Below, one piece after another: positions 17,607-26,344 of a stretch of 42,060 nt of DNA; positions within the stretch are counted from its first letter, which is position 1, and each line of letters opens with the position of its first letter. A program made the translations under genes and the position numbers. Source of the DNA: JAYZDK01 sp964604165 (GTDB lineage Bacteria > Myxococcota_A > UBA796 > CAJQPC01); contig CAZRYF010000045.1 of NCBI GenBank assembly GCA_964604165.1, positions 1 to 42,060 on the forward strand. Direction: 5' to 3'. The notes under the pieces were generated by a model that saw only the letters and a program-made list of their open reading frames with translations, had not been told where the DNA came from and searched no databases.

Positions 17607-19571
17607 GTGGCAGTCCTCTTTCCCCTGGCCCTTGCCCTCGCTGCACCTCCGACGGAAACCGTCGGGGAGGCCTGGGTCCACGCTCCCTCGCCCGCGGACC
17701 GTGCCCGACTTCGTGAACAGCCCGTGGGCTTCGGAGAGGGGATTGCGGACGGATGGGTCCGGGTCATGGGCACCCGGGAGGAGTTGGACTCCCTGGCGGC
17801 GAACGGGTTCTCTCTCAAGGATCGGCGCAGCGACCACCGGGCACCCGCGTTCTTCGACGGAGAAATTCACTCTCCCGAGGCCATGAACGATGCCTTGGCC
17901 CTGTTGGCCACGGCACACCCGGACCGGACCCGCTTGTTCGAGATCGGCGAGTCCGCGGGCGGTCGCCCCCTGCTGGCACTCGAAATGGGGACGGCAACGG
18001 GATCCTCCTGGCGCTTGCTGGGGGCCCACCACGGAGACGAGCTCTCCAGCGCCGAGTTGATGCTGGAGGCTGCCCGGGCCCTTTTGGACGACGAAGAAGG
18101 ATTTGAGGGCCTGTTGGAAGACCGGCAGGTCGTTGTCGTGCCTCACGTCAATCCGGATGGGGTCGCCAACGGCAGCCGATTCAACGCGATCGGAGTCGAC
18201 CTGAACCGCAACTACAGCTACCGGTGGAGTGAGACTGAATACCGTTCCGGGGCGTTCCCTTTCTCTGAACCTGAATCCCGCGCGGTGCGCTCCCTCTCCC
18301 TTCAAGAGTCCTTTCTCGCGGGCCTGAGCGCTCACTCGGGTGCCACGAACCTCGGCTACGTCTGGAACTACAGCGAGGCAGCCACCGTGGATGCAGCACT
18401 CCTGGAGGCCTTTGGCAACCGGTACCTGGAGGCCTGCACCCAGGAGGGCTTCTGGCTCACCAACGGCGCCGCCTGGTACACCACGCGAGGGGACACCAAC
18501 GACTGGTCCTACGGCATGCTGGGCATCCTGGACTACACCCTGGAGGTCAGCCTTCAGAAGACTCCAGCCCAGGACATCCTGGAAGAAGCCGTGGCCGATC
18601 ACCTGCCAGGCATTGCTGCCTGGCTCTCCACCCCGACCCCCCTTCATGGCCAGACCCTCGACGCCGAGAGTGGCCAACCGATTCCCGCCCTGCTTGAGGT
18701 CCTGGGGGCATCGCCTCCCTTTGCGTCTGACCCGGTGGACGGCGGGTTTGCCCGGGTCTTGGAGCCCGGCCCCTACTCCCTGCGTGTCATGGCCCCCGGC
18801 TACCAGGTCTTTCAGTTGGACCTGGATCTGCAAGAGGACGAGTCCCTCTTCCTGGAGGTGCCGCTGGCGAGGCAAGGGCTGTCAAGCGGTGCCGTGGAGC
18901 CCAAGCTCCTCTCCATGGGCCACGAGACCGTTTTTCTGTCACTTCCCGGCACCGACCCCCAGCCCGACCGCATTCGCCTGGTGCGCCCCGGGGTGAACAC
19001 CGTGGAGCTGGAGCGAGAGCCAAGAGGCTACCCTGTGAACCCGTCCTCTCTTGTGACCGGCCCCTACACCGTCGTCGCAGAGAACCTCGCCTATCCACGT
19101 GCCGTCTTTGCAGGAGCCCTGTCCGATCGGGTCGGCATCGAGTCGGTGGAATTGGAGGAGAACACCGCCCGTCTCCAGGGGGAGGGCTTCGGACTGGGGA
19201 CCCGCGTGCTGGGACTGTGGGGCCAGGAGCGATCCGCCCACGAGCTTCCAGTCATCTCCCAGGATGCCAACCAGCTGGAGGTGGATGTCTCGGGGCTGTC
19301 CGGAGGTCTGGACCTCTGGATTCTTTCGAGCGGAGTGGAATTGGCCGTTCTCGACGTCCTTGGGCAGGCAGGGCTGGACACAGGCGCTCCACCGGATACC
19401 GGAGAGTGGGACACCGCGGATGCCGATCCCATCGGCAAGGTAGAGCTCATACCGGTCTCTCTCTGCGGCAGCGTCCCCCACCCCCCCTCGCGCTTGCCTG
19501 CACTCCTGGCAATGGTGGTCGCAGGGGGAATCCGGAGAAAGAAATGCGTCCCGTCTCCTTACTCACCTTGA
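17607..19571 (+). CDS. M14 zinc carboxypeptidase, secreted, with MYXO-CTERM-like tail
   Basis: 654 residues. A short signal peptide (MAVLFPLALALAAP) leads into an M14 domain with zinc ligands HxxE (H142, E145) and H243, substrate-binding DLNRNYSYRW (about 198-207) and general-base E313 (YTLEVSLQK), so it should be active. A carboxypeptidase-regulatory-like beta domain follows (TPLHGQTLDAESGQPI) and further beta regions. The end has an Asp/Thr/Gly-rich linker (DTGAPPDTGEWDTADAD), then Cys, a hydrophobic stretch and RRKK, a surface-sorting tail of the MYXO-CTERM type. GTG start at 17607 with TAGAGT nine bases before it and no clear ribosome-binding site. Confidence 0.88.
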   Translation: MAVLFPLALALAAPPTETVGEAWVHAPSPADRARLREQPVGFGEGIADGWVRVMGTREELDSLAANGFSLKDRRSDHRAPAFFDGEIHSPEAMNDALALLATAHPDRTRLFEIGESAGGRPLLALEMGTATGSSWRLLGAHHGDELSSAELMLEAARALLDDEEGFEGLLEDRQVVVVPHVNPDGVANGSRFNAIGVDLNRNYSYRWSETEYRSGAFPFSEPESRAVRSLSLQESFLAGLSAHSGATNLGYVWNYSEAATVDAALLEAFGNRYLEACTQEGFWLTNGAAWYTTRGDTNDWSYGMLGILDYTLEVSLQKTPAQDILEEAVADHLPGIAAWLSTPTPLHGQTLDAESGQPIPALLEVLGASPPFASDPVDGGFARVLEPGPYSLRVMAPGYQVFQLDLDLQEDESLFLEVPLARQGLSSGAVEPKLLSMGHETVFLSLPGTDPQPDRIRLVRPGVNTVELEREPRGYPVNPSSLVTGPYTVVAENLAYPRAVFAGALSDRVGIESVELEENTARLQGEGFGLGTRVLGLWGQERSAHELPVISQDANQLEVDVSGLSGGLDLWILSSGVELAVLDVLGQAGLDTGAPPDTGEWDTADADPIGKVELIPVSLCGSVPHPPSRLPALLAMVVAGGIRRKKCVPSPYSP

Positions 19572-20671
19572 TCATCGCCCTTCTTCCGGGGTGCGATCGA
19601 GACGCCATGTACGAGCAGAAGAGCCTCACCAGCTCCATTCAGGAGGTCTGGAAGGACTGTGACCCGGCCGAGATCAGCTTTCTCACGGCACGACACGGCA
19701 TCCAGACAGCCTTTGAAAACTGTGGCGCCAACCCCTTCGAACACTTCGCCTGGTCCCCGGACGGCATCTATATCTACTTTCAGCTCACCTACATCGGCTA
19801 CGTGATGAATGCCGAAGAGAAGACGATCTACGAGCTGCCCACAGGGCTTCCAGCGCATAACGCCACCTGGCTGGCCAACGACGTGATGGTCATCCCTGTT
19901 GGAGAAACGGAGACCCAGAAGCACCCGCACCTGGCCCTCTACAACCGCTCTGACGAGTCCGTGAAGACCCTGGACCTGACTGACCTCACCCTTCCCGCAG
20001 AACTGCAGCCCGCGGGGAAGGCCGACCAGGTCCTGTTCACGGCCACACCCAAGGGGGGAGAGCGCTCCGCCTTCCGGGCTGATTTCACCACCATGAAGGT
20101 TGCGCCTGCCTTCCCCTGGTGGACCGGCAAACTGGACACCTTCACCTACACCGCAGGCGTGGATCAGGTGGCCTGGGGTGTGGGAAAAAAGGTGACGGTA
20201 GCCAAGGGATCCACCGGGGAGGTCCTGCACACTTTTGAGGACGCCACACGCGGAACGGTACATCCCAACGGTCGGCTTGTGTCACTGGAGACCTTGGGTG
20301 ACCCAATCTCCACCTTCAAGCCCAAGGGCAAGGTGGACGCATCCGAAGCAGGGCAGCGTCGCCAAAAAGCCCGAGAAGAACAGTGGAAGGAAGAAAAACC
20401 TCACTGGGTTCCGTCGGAAGTCGTGCCCCCCACCCTGGACTTCTACGACACCCAAGTGAACCGGCGCTACCGCCTCTCCTTGATCCACGGAGACAACTTC
20501 CAGTGGTACCCGGGACACCCGGACTACGGGTCCTTTGTGCTGTGGGGCCTAGACAAACAACAGATCAACAAAAACGTGGCCCTCACAGCAATGGGCGGCC
20601 GTATCCTGCGCCTGGCGGACCAAGAAGAGATGCCTCCCGGCATCGAGCTGCGAGCCGCTCCCACGCCTTGA
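19544..20671 (+). CDS. lipoprotein with WD40/PD40-like beta-propeller segments
   Basis: 375 residues. The N-terminus MRPVSLLTLIIALLPGC has a lipobox LPGC with lipidated Cys17. FAWSPDGIYIYFQLTY is a PD40-type (TolB-like) propeller strand pair and VSLETLGDPIS-type repeats follow; the last third is charged and Trp/Tyr-rich. The ATG at 19544 is preceded by GGAG at 6 bases and lies 28 bases inside the end of the M14 gene, so the two are likely co-translated. No enzyme motif is visible; a binding or scaffold role is only a guess. Confidence 0.78.
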   Translation: MRPVSLLTLIIALLPGCDRDAMYEQKSLTSSIQEVWKDCDPAEISFLTARHGIQTAFENCGANPFEHFAWSPDGIYIYFQLTYIGYVMNAEEKTIYELPTGLPAHNATWLANDVMVIPVGETETQKHPHLALYNRSDESVKTLDLTDLTLPAELQPAGKADQVLFTATPKGGERSAFRADFTTMKVAPAFPWWTGKLDTFTYTAGVDQVAWGVGKKVTVAKGSTGEVLHTFEDATRGTVHPNGRLVSLETLGDPISTFKPKGKVDASEAGQRRQKAREEQWKEEKPHWVPSEVVPPTLDFYDTQVNRRYRLSLIHGDNFQWYPGHPDYGSFVLWGLDKQQINKNVALTAMGGRILRLADQEEMPPGIELRAAPTP

Positions 20672-20746
20672 CCACAAGGGGTGCAGAGACGGTGTCGCCG
20701 ATCCGATTCAGAGGGGGAAGACGGGGCCGCCCAGCACAAAGCTGCA

Positions 20747-20800
20747 AAGCGTATCCTCCCCGACCCCCCGGTTGGAAAGGGGGTGAAAAAGCATACGCTT
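20747..20800. promoter_or_regulatory. inverted repeat upstream of the sigma-54 promoter
   Basis: AAGCGTAT (20747-20754) and ATACGCTT (20793-20800) flank an inner ACCCCC / GGGGGT stem (20763-20784). The pair lies about 76-129 bases before the predicted transcription start, where enhancer-binding activator sites of sigma-54 promoters usually lie. There is no T-run, so it is not a convincing terminator of the upstream gene. Confidence 0.35.
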
Positions 20801-20849
20801 CCCTCCCGCCGCCCCCCGGGATGACGCCAAACCACAAGGGTTCGCCTGT

Positions 20850-20864
20850 TGGCACGCGCCTTGC
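20850..20864 (+). promoter_or_regulatory. sigma-54 (RpoN) promoter of the FliA-family sigma factor gene
   Basis: TGGCACGCGCCTTGC fits the -24/-12 consensus (TGGCAC-N5-TTGC): the invariant GG and GC are separated by exactly 10 bases. The predicted start at about 20876 gives a leader of about 27 bases that carries AAGGAG seven bases before the ATG. Confidence 0.8.
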
Positions 20865-20902
20865 TTTGTTCTGTGGGTGCCAGAGAGAGAAGGAGTCCCC
20901 CC

Positions 20903-21622
20903 ATGGCGAATACCGCAAGAATTACACAAGAAGACAGAGACCAACTCATTCTCGAGCACTACCCGATGGTGCGTCGAGTGGCCTACAGGATGGTCAGCCG
21001 CTACCCAAGCTGCATCGAGGCAGATGACCTCGTCGCAATCGGCACTCTGGGCCTCATCGATGCCGTCGATCGGTTCGAAGAGTCCCGCTCCGTGAGCTTT
21101 GCCGCCTATGCCCGCATCCGCGTGCAGGGCGCCATTCTTGACGAGCTCCGCAAGGCGGACTGGGTGCCGCGTTCCGTCCGCAACCGGTACAGCCGGATTG
21201 TGGAGGCGCGAAAGGCGCTTGCCCACGATCTTGGACGCGAGCCCAACCATGAAGAGGTCGCAAAGCACCTCGGCATCGATCAGGACCGCCTCTCGGAGTT
21301 GATCCGAGGCGCCACTGTCCGCACCCTCGTCTCCATGGAGGAGGAGAGGGTCGATGACGAGACCATTGGAAACAGTCTCGAGTCAGAGGAACCAACCCCA
21401 CTGGAGGCGGCCACCCGAAACCACCTCCGCGGACTGGTCCGCAACCACGTCTCGTCGCTCCCAGAGCGCGAGCGCCAGATTGTGGAAATGTACTACTTTC
21501 AGGAACTCACGTTCCGCGAGATCGGAGAAGTCCTCGGAATCACCGAGAGCCGCGTCTCGCAGCTTCATTCCAGGATGAAGCGCCGCCTGAGCTCAGAGCT
21601 CCAGGAGGTGCTGGCAGCCTGA
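20903..21622 (+). CDS. FliA/WhiG/SigD-family RNA polymerase sigma factor (group 3)
   Basis: 239 residues. Region 2 includes ADDLVAIGTLGLIDAVDRF and ARIRVQGAILDELRKADWVPRS (the typical FliA junction into region 3), then a region 3 with GREPNHEEVAKHLGI, and region 4 LPERERQIVEMYYFQELTFREIGEVLGITESRVSQLHSR as helix-turn-helix. Such factors transcribe flagellar, developmental or envelope genes. The ATG at 20903 is preceded by AAGGAG at 7 bases; an upstream in-frame start would include the ribosome-binding site and is rejected. No anti-sigma factor or flagellar gene is adjacent. Expression should depend on sigma-54 and an enhancer-binding activator. Confidence 0.93.
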   Translation: MANTARITQEDRDQLILEHYPMVRRVAYRMVSRYPSCIEADDLVAIGTLGLIDAVDRFEESRSVSFAAYARIRVQGAILDELRKADWVPRSVRNRYSRIVEARKALAHDLGREPNHEEVAKHLGIDQDRLSELIRGATVRTLVSMEEERVDDETIGNSLESEEPTPLEAATRNHLRGLVRNHVSSLPERERQIVEMYYFQELTFREIGEVLGITESRVSQLHSRMKRRLSSELQEVLAA

Positions 21623-21676
21623 CACGAGTCACCGACCCAATGAATGGCCTTGTTCGCAAAGTGCGACGGGGCCATT

Positions 21677-22249
21677 TCATTTCCGCAGGGAGTCTTTGCA
21701 TTCCGAGAGCTGAGTACCATTCGGTGGATGAGCCCCCACAACCTGGACCTCACAGCGATCTCCCACACCCACAGACACGCGAAAGCTCAAAACCCGGACA
21801 TCGAACCGGCCAGCCACCGCATCCCGGTACCCAGCCAAGGCCCGGGTCAGGGGCACCAGGGCCGCAGTCTGCACACGGTTGCCCGCGAAGAGGCCCGGAA
21901 GCTCGTTGCCCGCGAGAACCAGGCGAATCGAACCTTCGTGCACCTCAGAATCCCAGCCGATCTGCAGGTTCAGCGGACGACGTCCCACCGTCTCCCCAAG
22001 CTCTACTGCCAGCACGGTCGCGGCCTCGGCATCCGAAAAGTAGCCCTGGTGCAGGACACCCAACCCCTTCCAGGTGAGCTCCAGGGACACCGGTCCCGGA
22101 TCCGCGGGCTTGACCGCAATCGGCGGGGTATCCACCACCGGCTCGGGACGGGTCGCAGCCCCCTCAATCGCCTCCACGCCCAATACGGGAGTCTCCTCCG
22201 ACACCGTGCACCCAGCCAGAAGGGCCCATTGAACCCAGGCGGCGATCAG
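21677..22249 (-). CDS. small lipoprotein, probably from a CTG start overlapping the DUF507 stop
   Basis: From the first ordinary start codon (GTG at 22204) the protein would be 175 residues and lack a signal. Reading further upstream in the same frame reveals WVQWALLAGC, a clear lipobox, and no ATG, GTG or TTG. The only start-like codon is CTG at 22249, which overlaps the DUF507 stop as CTGA, mimicking the ATGA couplings elsewhere in the window. That gives 190 residues. The mature part has a Pro-rich linker and then a beta-rich domain (SLELTWKGLGVLHQGYFSD, IGWDSEVHEGSIRLVLAGNEL). Function unknown. The signal peptide lacks an N-terminal positive charge, so the start remains unsure. Confidence 0.65.
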   Translation of the reverse strand: MIAAWVQWALLAGCTVSEETPVLGVEAIEGAATRPEPVVDTPPIAVKPADPGPVSLELTWKGLGVLHQGYFSDAEAATVLAVELGETVGRRPLNLQIGWDSEVHEGSIRLVLAGNELPGLFAGNRVQTAALVPLTRALAGYRDAVAGRFDVRVLSFRVSVGVGDRCEVQVVGAHPPNGTQLSECKDSLRK

Positions 22250-22764
22250 ATGAGACCCCGGCGCTTCTTCACGGATCGGAGGGACCGCTGAAAGGCCATC
22301 TCGTACTCGACAGTCCCCTCAGCCACGTTCTTAATCTGCTCCCGCGCCTCGTCCCGCAGCTCACGCTCGTCCACATCGTGGTCGGTGATGAGCTTCAGGG
22401 TCTTGCGCCAGAGCTGACCGTCCTCCGTGTAGACCTCCTCCACAAACCGGCTGATCATGAAATTCTCGATGAACTGCCGCGCCATGAAGCGCTCCACGTC
22501 ATCCCCGGTGGGGTGGTGCCACTCCTCGGCCATCTGGCCCCGAATCTTTCCATACTGCTCGTACCCGATGCCGCCATTTGCCATATTCTCGCGCACCTTC
22601 TCCCGGAGGTCCCAGTCCCTGCGAAGAAACTCCTCCATGATGGAGACCAGGTCCTGCTCGGCTTCTGAGCGGTTTTCCATGGTCACCTCGATGTCACCAT
22701 CGTTGCAGAGGCGGTCGATCACCGTGTGGGCGATTTCGGGAATCTTGAGACGATAGAGCTTCAT
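22246..22764 (-). CDS. DUF507 family protein
   Basis: 172 residues starting MKLYRLKIPEIAHTVIDRL, the hallmark of DUF507, followed by NDGDIEV and the acidic helix EAEQDLVSIMEEFLRRDWDLREKVRE; the C-terminal half repeats a similar helical pattern and ends in SVKKRRGLI. It is cytoplasmic and its function is not established. It lies 4 bases after the beta-barrel gene and is coupled to the lipoprotein gene by CTGA. Confidence 0.85.
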   Translation of the reverse strand: MKLYRLKIPEIAHTVIDRLCNDGDIEVTMENRSEAEQDLVSIMEEFLRRDWDLREKVRENMANGGIGYEQYGKIRGQMAEEWHHPTGDDVERFMARQFIENFMISRFVEEVYTEDGQLWRKTLKLITDHDVDERELRDEAREQIKNVAEGTVEYEMAFQRSLRSVKKRRGLI

Positions 22765-22768
22765 GGGA

Positions 22769-23476
22769 TCACCCTGGGAGTTCCACTTGCAGCACGGCTC
22801 CCAGCCGAAAAACGTTCAGACCGAACTCTGAACGCTCTACCTGGAACAGGTAGGGGCTGGATTTTGGACTGGCTGACGGAACGTGGCACACCGTGTAGCC
22901 CGACTCGAGGCCGAACGCCATAGAATCACTGATGGAAAAGCGCAATCCCAACCACACGGATGCATCGGGAAGGAGCTGGGTGGTGGTGGCCGCCAAGGCC
23001 TCTGGATCTTCGTCCAACTCCCAGCCAGACTCGTACAGGTACGGCCACGCCGGCAGGTCCTCGGACTCCGATCCGACGGCCTGTCGCATTCGAACCACCC
23101 CAAGCCCCAGGGAGGTCCCGAGATAAGGCTCCCCGCGGCCCGCACCCGGCAGGGCGATCTCCAGACCGGTGCCGGCCCGGGTCCAAGAGAGATCTGCGCC
23201 GTGATCAGCGATCGTATACGCCGTTCCGTCGTCATCCTCCCAGACCACGCGGGCCACACCTTCCGCGGTCTTTCGCGACAAGCTGCTTCGCAGGGCCACC
23301 CAGTCGGCAATGAGCGGCTGGAAGTGGTGCAAGGAGAAATCTGGGCCCACCCCCAAAGAGGCCTGTTCATCAGGCCCGAACGTATCCCCATCCGGCAGGT
23401 CCTTTGCCACAGTGACCTGGATCCCTACGAGCTCCCCCGCAACCACGACCCGGAGCAACATCAGGGCGCCAAACAC
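22769..23476 (-). CDS. secreted beta-rich protein, probably outer-membrane barrel
   Basis: 235 residues. The GTG start at 23476 is chosen because AAGGAGG lies five bases before it; a weaker ATG is five codons inside. A hydrophobic N-terminus (about 1-20) is followed by alternating strands (YLGTSLGLGVVRM, SVWLGLRFSISDSMAFGLESGY, GLNVFRLGAVLQVELPG), the pattern of a small outer-membrane beta-barrel. No named family recognised. It is 46 bases after the preceding gene and 4 before DUF507, so part of the same minus-strand series. Confidence 0.65.
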   Translation of the reverse strand: MFGALMLLRVVVAGELVGIQVTVAKDLPDGDTFGPDEQASLGVGPDFSLHHFQPLIADWVALRSSLSRKTAEGVARVVWEDDDGTAYTIADHGADLSWTRAGTGLEIALPGAGRGEPYLGTSLGLGVVRMRQAVGSESEDLPAWPYLYESGWELDEDPEALAATTTQLLPDASVWLGLRFSISDSMAFGLESGYTVCHVPSASPKSSPYLFQVERSEFGLNVFRLGAVLQVELPG

Positions 23477-23522
23477 CGCAGCCTCCTTGGTGCTGGACTA
23501 TCCGGGCGAGGGGCCTTCGGCA

Positions 23523-25625
23523 CTACCCAGAAGGCTGCCCTTCGCATGCATCCAGGGCTCGCTGCAGGAAGTTCATGTCCAAAGGCTGCCTGGCCTCGGG
23601 AATGACCCCGGCCAGGTTCTCCTGGGGCTCGTAGCCTTCTCGGGCCTTGTCCATGACAAAGGCGGTGTAGGCATCCTGGGGCTCGCCGGTATCAAGGTAG
23701 GTGTGTCGGTCCACCAACTCCCCGTTCTTCGGCAAACCGAACACCACGTGCCCCCCCACTTCCGGGCAGGTGATGTAGTCCCTGAACTTCTCCAGCAAGG
23801 GATGTACGTTCTCCGCTGGGGAGGCATCGCTGCCCGGCGGAAGCTCCGCGAGATCCCCCAGAATGTCCTGAGGCGGCGGCAGGAAGAACTCGTCCACCGT
23901 CTCCAGTGCAGGATCGGCAAATGGATCGTTCGAGGAATCCCCCATGAGCCTCCCTTGGTCCGAGAGATGTTCCGGCGTCACAAACATCCCTTCTTCGGGC
24001 CGTGGCGCCTCGTCGGTGGGCTCGGTCAGGAGCTGCATTCCCGGCTCCAAAGCCCGTCCAGAAGAACCCCCAGAGGGCTGTTTCGCCCCTCCGCGAAGAA
24101 CAGACAGCGCCTCACCCCACACCAAAAGACGCTCCCCTGACCACCCCCCAAGCACCCCTCCACGACCTGTGTGGACCTCAAAAGACGCGCGGCCCGGCAG
24201 CGCAAGCGGCTTGTCCATGGGTTCCAGGTCAATGCGAATGGGCGGCTGAAGCCGCCCCTCGGCGGCACGAGCGAACGCATCCGCTTCCCGCTCCCTCATA
24301 AAGATCGCCACCCCGTCGTCCCCCACTGTGCCGGCGAGCCCCCCCATTTCCTCTGCTCGCACCACCATTTCCTGCCAGACCCCCGCCAATGCAAGCATGC
24401 ACGCCGCCCGCTGGCCATTCTCCGCCCGGGCCAACACCTGGGACCGCGCAGGCCCCAGCCGCACCAACACCACGGACGCCTCGACCTGGGCCGCCTCCCC
24501 GCGGGGCACAAGCACCTCCCACTTCAAAGACTCCTTCAGCTTTCCATGGGTAGACAGGACATCCCTGCCCAAGCGCCAGATCGGGGTCGAGCGCTGCGCC
24601 AGACTGGCCAGTAGGTCCCAGGTGCGCAGGGTCTCCCCCACCCCGGCGTACAAGGCCACCGCAGACCCCGCCCCCTCCCCCTTGAGGATGGCCTTGGCTT
24701 GTTTCCCCGTGAGCCCTTCTTTCTTGAGCTGTCGAACCCCCACCAGGTCCGAAAGCCCATGCAGCGCCCAGATGGCGATGGATTCTTCCAGGGCCATGCT
24801 TGTGGTCGACTTTCGCCCCCCGGCCAGCCCACGAAAGAGCGCCTGCGCCCCCCCCTGGCCCTCCAGGCCTTCCTTTGCAGCGGCCGACACCGCCAGGTGA
24901 ATGCCCACCAGCAAGCCGTCATCCACGGCGAGATCTAGCAGGCCCGCCACCAGGGGCAGGTGCAGGCCGGGCTCAAAAGCCTGCGCAGGTACCACCAGAG
25001 CCATCTTGTTCTTCACCAACGCCTGGTAGAAACGCGTCGGCGCCACGTCACTGTGGAACCGCTGGGCCAGCTGCATGGCAGCGGACAGTCTTCCGCACAA
25101 GGAGTACGCCATCTGGCCCAGGACACGACCTTGGTCCCGGGGTGCCAGGTCCGAGAGCTCCTTGGCCTTGGCATCCAAACCCACGGTGCCTGCACCTGCG
25201 GCCTCCTTGGTTTCGGCTTCATCCCCCCAAAGCAGCGCCGAGGACTGCCGCGCAAACTCCAGGAGCACACCGCTCACACAGCGCGGCCCGTGGAGAGACG
25301 CCTCCCCCAGGAGCCCCACGAGCGTTCCCACGAGTGGCTCCCGTCCGAGCTTCTCCGGGGTGAGCATGTCCGGATGTTCAGGCTGCCCATCCCCGAGGAA
25401 ATCGGTCAAAGACTTCAGGAGGTAGGGGGCCAGCACCGCTCGCAGCGGATGGGAAAAACGAACCGGGAACCCCCACTCCTGGGACGAGCTTTCGTCGTCC
25501 AGGGGCAAGTCCTGGCAAACAGGTACATCGCTTGCCAGATCGGGCACGAGACGCAGCACCTCTTCGGCGTTCTCCAAGAGCCCGCATTCCGGAAGCACCG
25601 CGTCAAGCCACAGGTCCAGGTCCAT
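23523..25625 (-). CDS. uncharacterised 700-residue protein with a cryptic cyclase-like segment
   Basis: The ATG at 25625 follows GGGGAGG at 6-7 bases and gives MDLDLWLDAVLPECG; an ATG 27 codons upstream has no ribosome-binding site. Residues 1-370 are helical, with no match I can name. At about 380-515 the order of segments resembles a class III nucleotidyl cyclase: SVVLVRLGPARS where the first metal Asp motif should be (Arg/Leu instead of Asp), a helix with EEMGG, GTVGDDGVAIF (second Asp kept), EVHTGRGGVLGGWSGERLLVWGEA. It is probably inactive. A Pro/Gly-rich linker and an acidic C-terminal region (about 560-700; LEKFRDYITCP, PKNGELVDRHTYLDTGEPQDAY) follow. Soluble; function unknown. Confidence 0.75.
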   Translation of the reverse strand: MDLDLWLDAVLPECGLLENAEEVLRLVPDLASDVPVCQDLPLDDESSSQEWGFPVRFSHPLRAVLAPYLLKSLTDFLGDGQPEHPDMLTPEKLGREPLVGTLVGLLGEASLHGPRCVSGVLLEFARQSSALLWGDEAETKEAAGAGTVGLDAKAKELSDLAPRDQGRVLGQMAYSLCGRLSAAMQLAQRFHSDVAPTRFYQALVKNKMALVVPAQAFEPGLHLPLVAGLLDLAVDDGLLVGIHLAVSAAAKEGLEGQGGAQALFRGLAGGRKSTTSMALEESIAIWALHGLSDLVGVRQLKKEGLTGKQAKAILKGEGAGSAVALYAGVGETLRTWDLLASLAQRSTPIWRLGRDVLSTHGKLKESLKWEVLVPRGEAAQVEASVVLVRLGPARSQVLARAENGQRAACMLALAGVWQEMVVRAEEMGGLAGTVGDDGVAIFMREREADAFARAAEGRLQPPIRIDLEPMDKPLALPGRASFEVHTGRGGVLGGWSGERLLVWGEALSVLRGGAKQPSGGSSGRALEPGMQLLTEPTDEAPRPEEGMFVTPEHLSDQGRLMGDSSNDPFADPALETVDEFFLPPPQDILGDLAELPPGSDASPAENVHPLLEKFRDYITCPEVGGHVVFGLPKNGELVDRHTYLDTGEPQDAYTAFVMDKAREGYEPQENLAGVIPEARQPLDMNFLQRALDACEGQPSG

Positions 25626-25735
25626 TGCCACCCTCCCCGAGGCTTGAAACTGTACCAGATCCGAGGAGCCTGCCACGAGAGAAAAGCGTTCACGCCCCCC
25701 TTGCATACCGACGCGGACCCGGCCAATCTCCGGGG

Positions 25736-26344
25736 GTGACCACCCCCGCCATCATTCTTGCGGCCGGCGCCTCCCAGCGCATGGGGAGGTGCAAGGGGCT
25801 CCTTTGCAGCGACGGCGCACCGGCTATGGTCATGGCCCACGTGCAGGCTCTTGGCACCCTGTGTGCACCGGTCATGGTGGTGACCGGAGCCCACCACGAC
25901 GCCCTGGAAGAGGTCATTGGAGAGGCCGCGAATCTGGTCCACAACCCCGACTGGAACACCACCGGGCCCATTGATTCCCTGCGCTGCGCCCTGCATCGCA
26001 TTCAGACCAGGCGCGTCGTGGTCACCCCCGTGGACACCCCCCCCGTACTGCCCGGTGACCTCCAAGCCCTCCTGGGCCGGCAAGGCCCCGGCACCCTGTG
26101 TCACGAAGGCCAACCGGGCCACCCCATCTGCTTGGACACCCCTTTCCTCCAACGGATTCAGCAGAACGTTCCCCTGCCGGAAGGCCTGCGCAGCTTGGGA
26201 GAGCTTCCCCCGGTGACCGCCTCGACCCCAGAGGTGCTCTTGTCCTGGAACACCCCGGAATCCTGGGAAGAATGGCTTGGATCCACGGGCCCCGCACGGG
26301 TGTGCTACGCTGCGATGGGTCCAGGGTTGGAGCGCCGCACATGA
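25736..26344 (+). CDS. MobA-like NTP transferase (molybdenum-cofactor cytidylyltransferase type)
   Basis: 202 residues with the nucleotide-binding signature IILAAGASQRMGRCKGLL (about 6-23), a second helix around VMVVTGAHHDALEE and the metal site VVTPVDTPPV. Closest in pattern to MocA/MobA-type enzymes that load CTP or GTP on molybdopterin, or to small sugar-phosphate nucleotidyltransferases. GTG start at 25736; an upstream extension lies over the start of the divergent gene and is unlike the family. The stop overlaps the next start as ATGA. No molybdoenzyme gene is nearby, so the substrate is open. Confidence 0.83.
   Translation: MTTPAIILAAGASQRMGRCKGLLCSDGAPAMVMAHVQALGTLCAPVMVVTGAHHDALEEVIGEAANLVHNPDWNTTGPIDSLRCALHRIQTRRVVVTPVDTPPVLPGDLQALLGRQGPGTLCHEGQPGHPICLDTPFLQRIQQNVPLPEGLRSLGELPPVTASTPEVLLSWNTPESWEEWLGSTGPARVCYAAMGPGLERRT

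Noticed and set aside
20672..20902. A possible cyclic-di-GMP or other riboswitch before the sigma factor gene
   Set aside because: The stem with C and G runs has no known aptamer core, and most of it lies upstream of the predicted sigma-54 transcript start.
25626..25706. Earlier start for the 700-residue unknown protein
   Set aside because: No ribosome-binding site at 25706, whereas GGGGAGG precedes the ATG at 25625.
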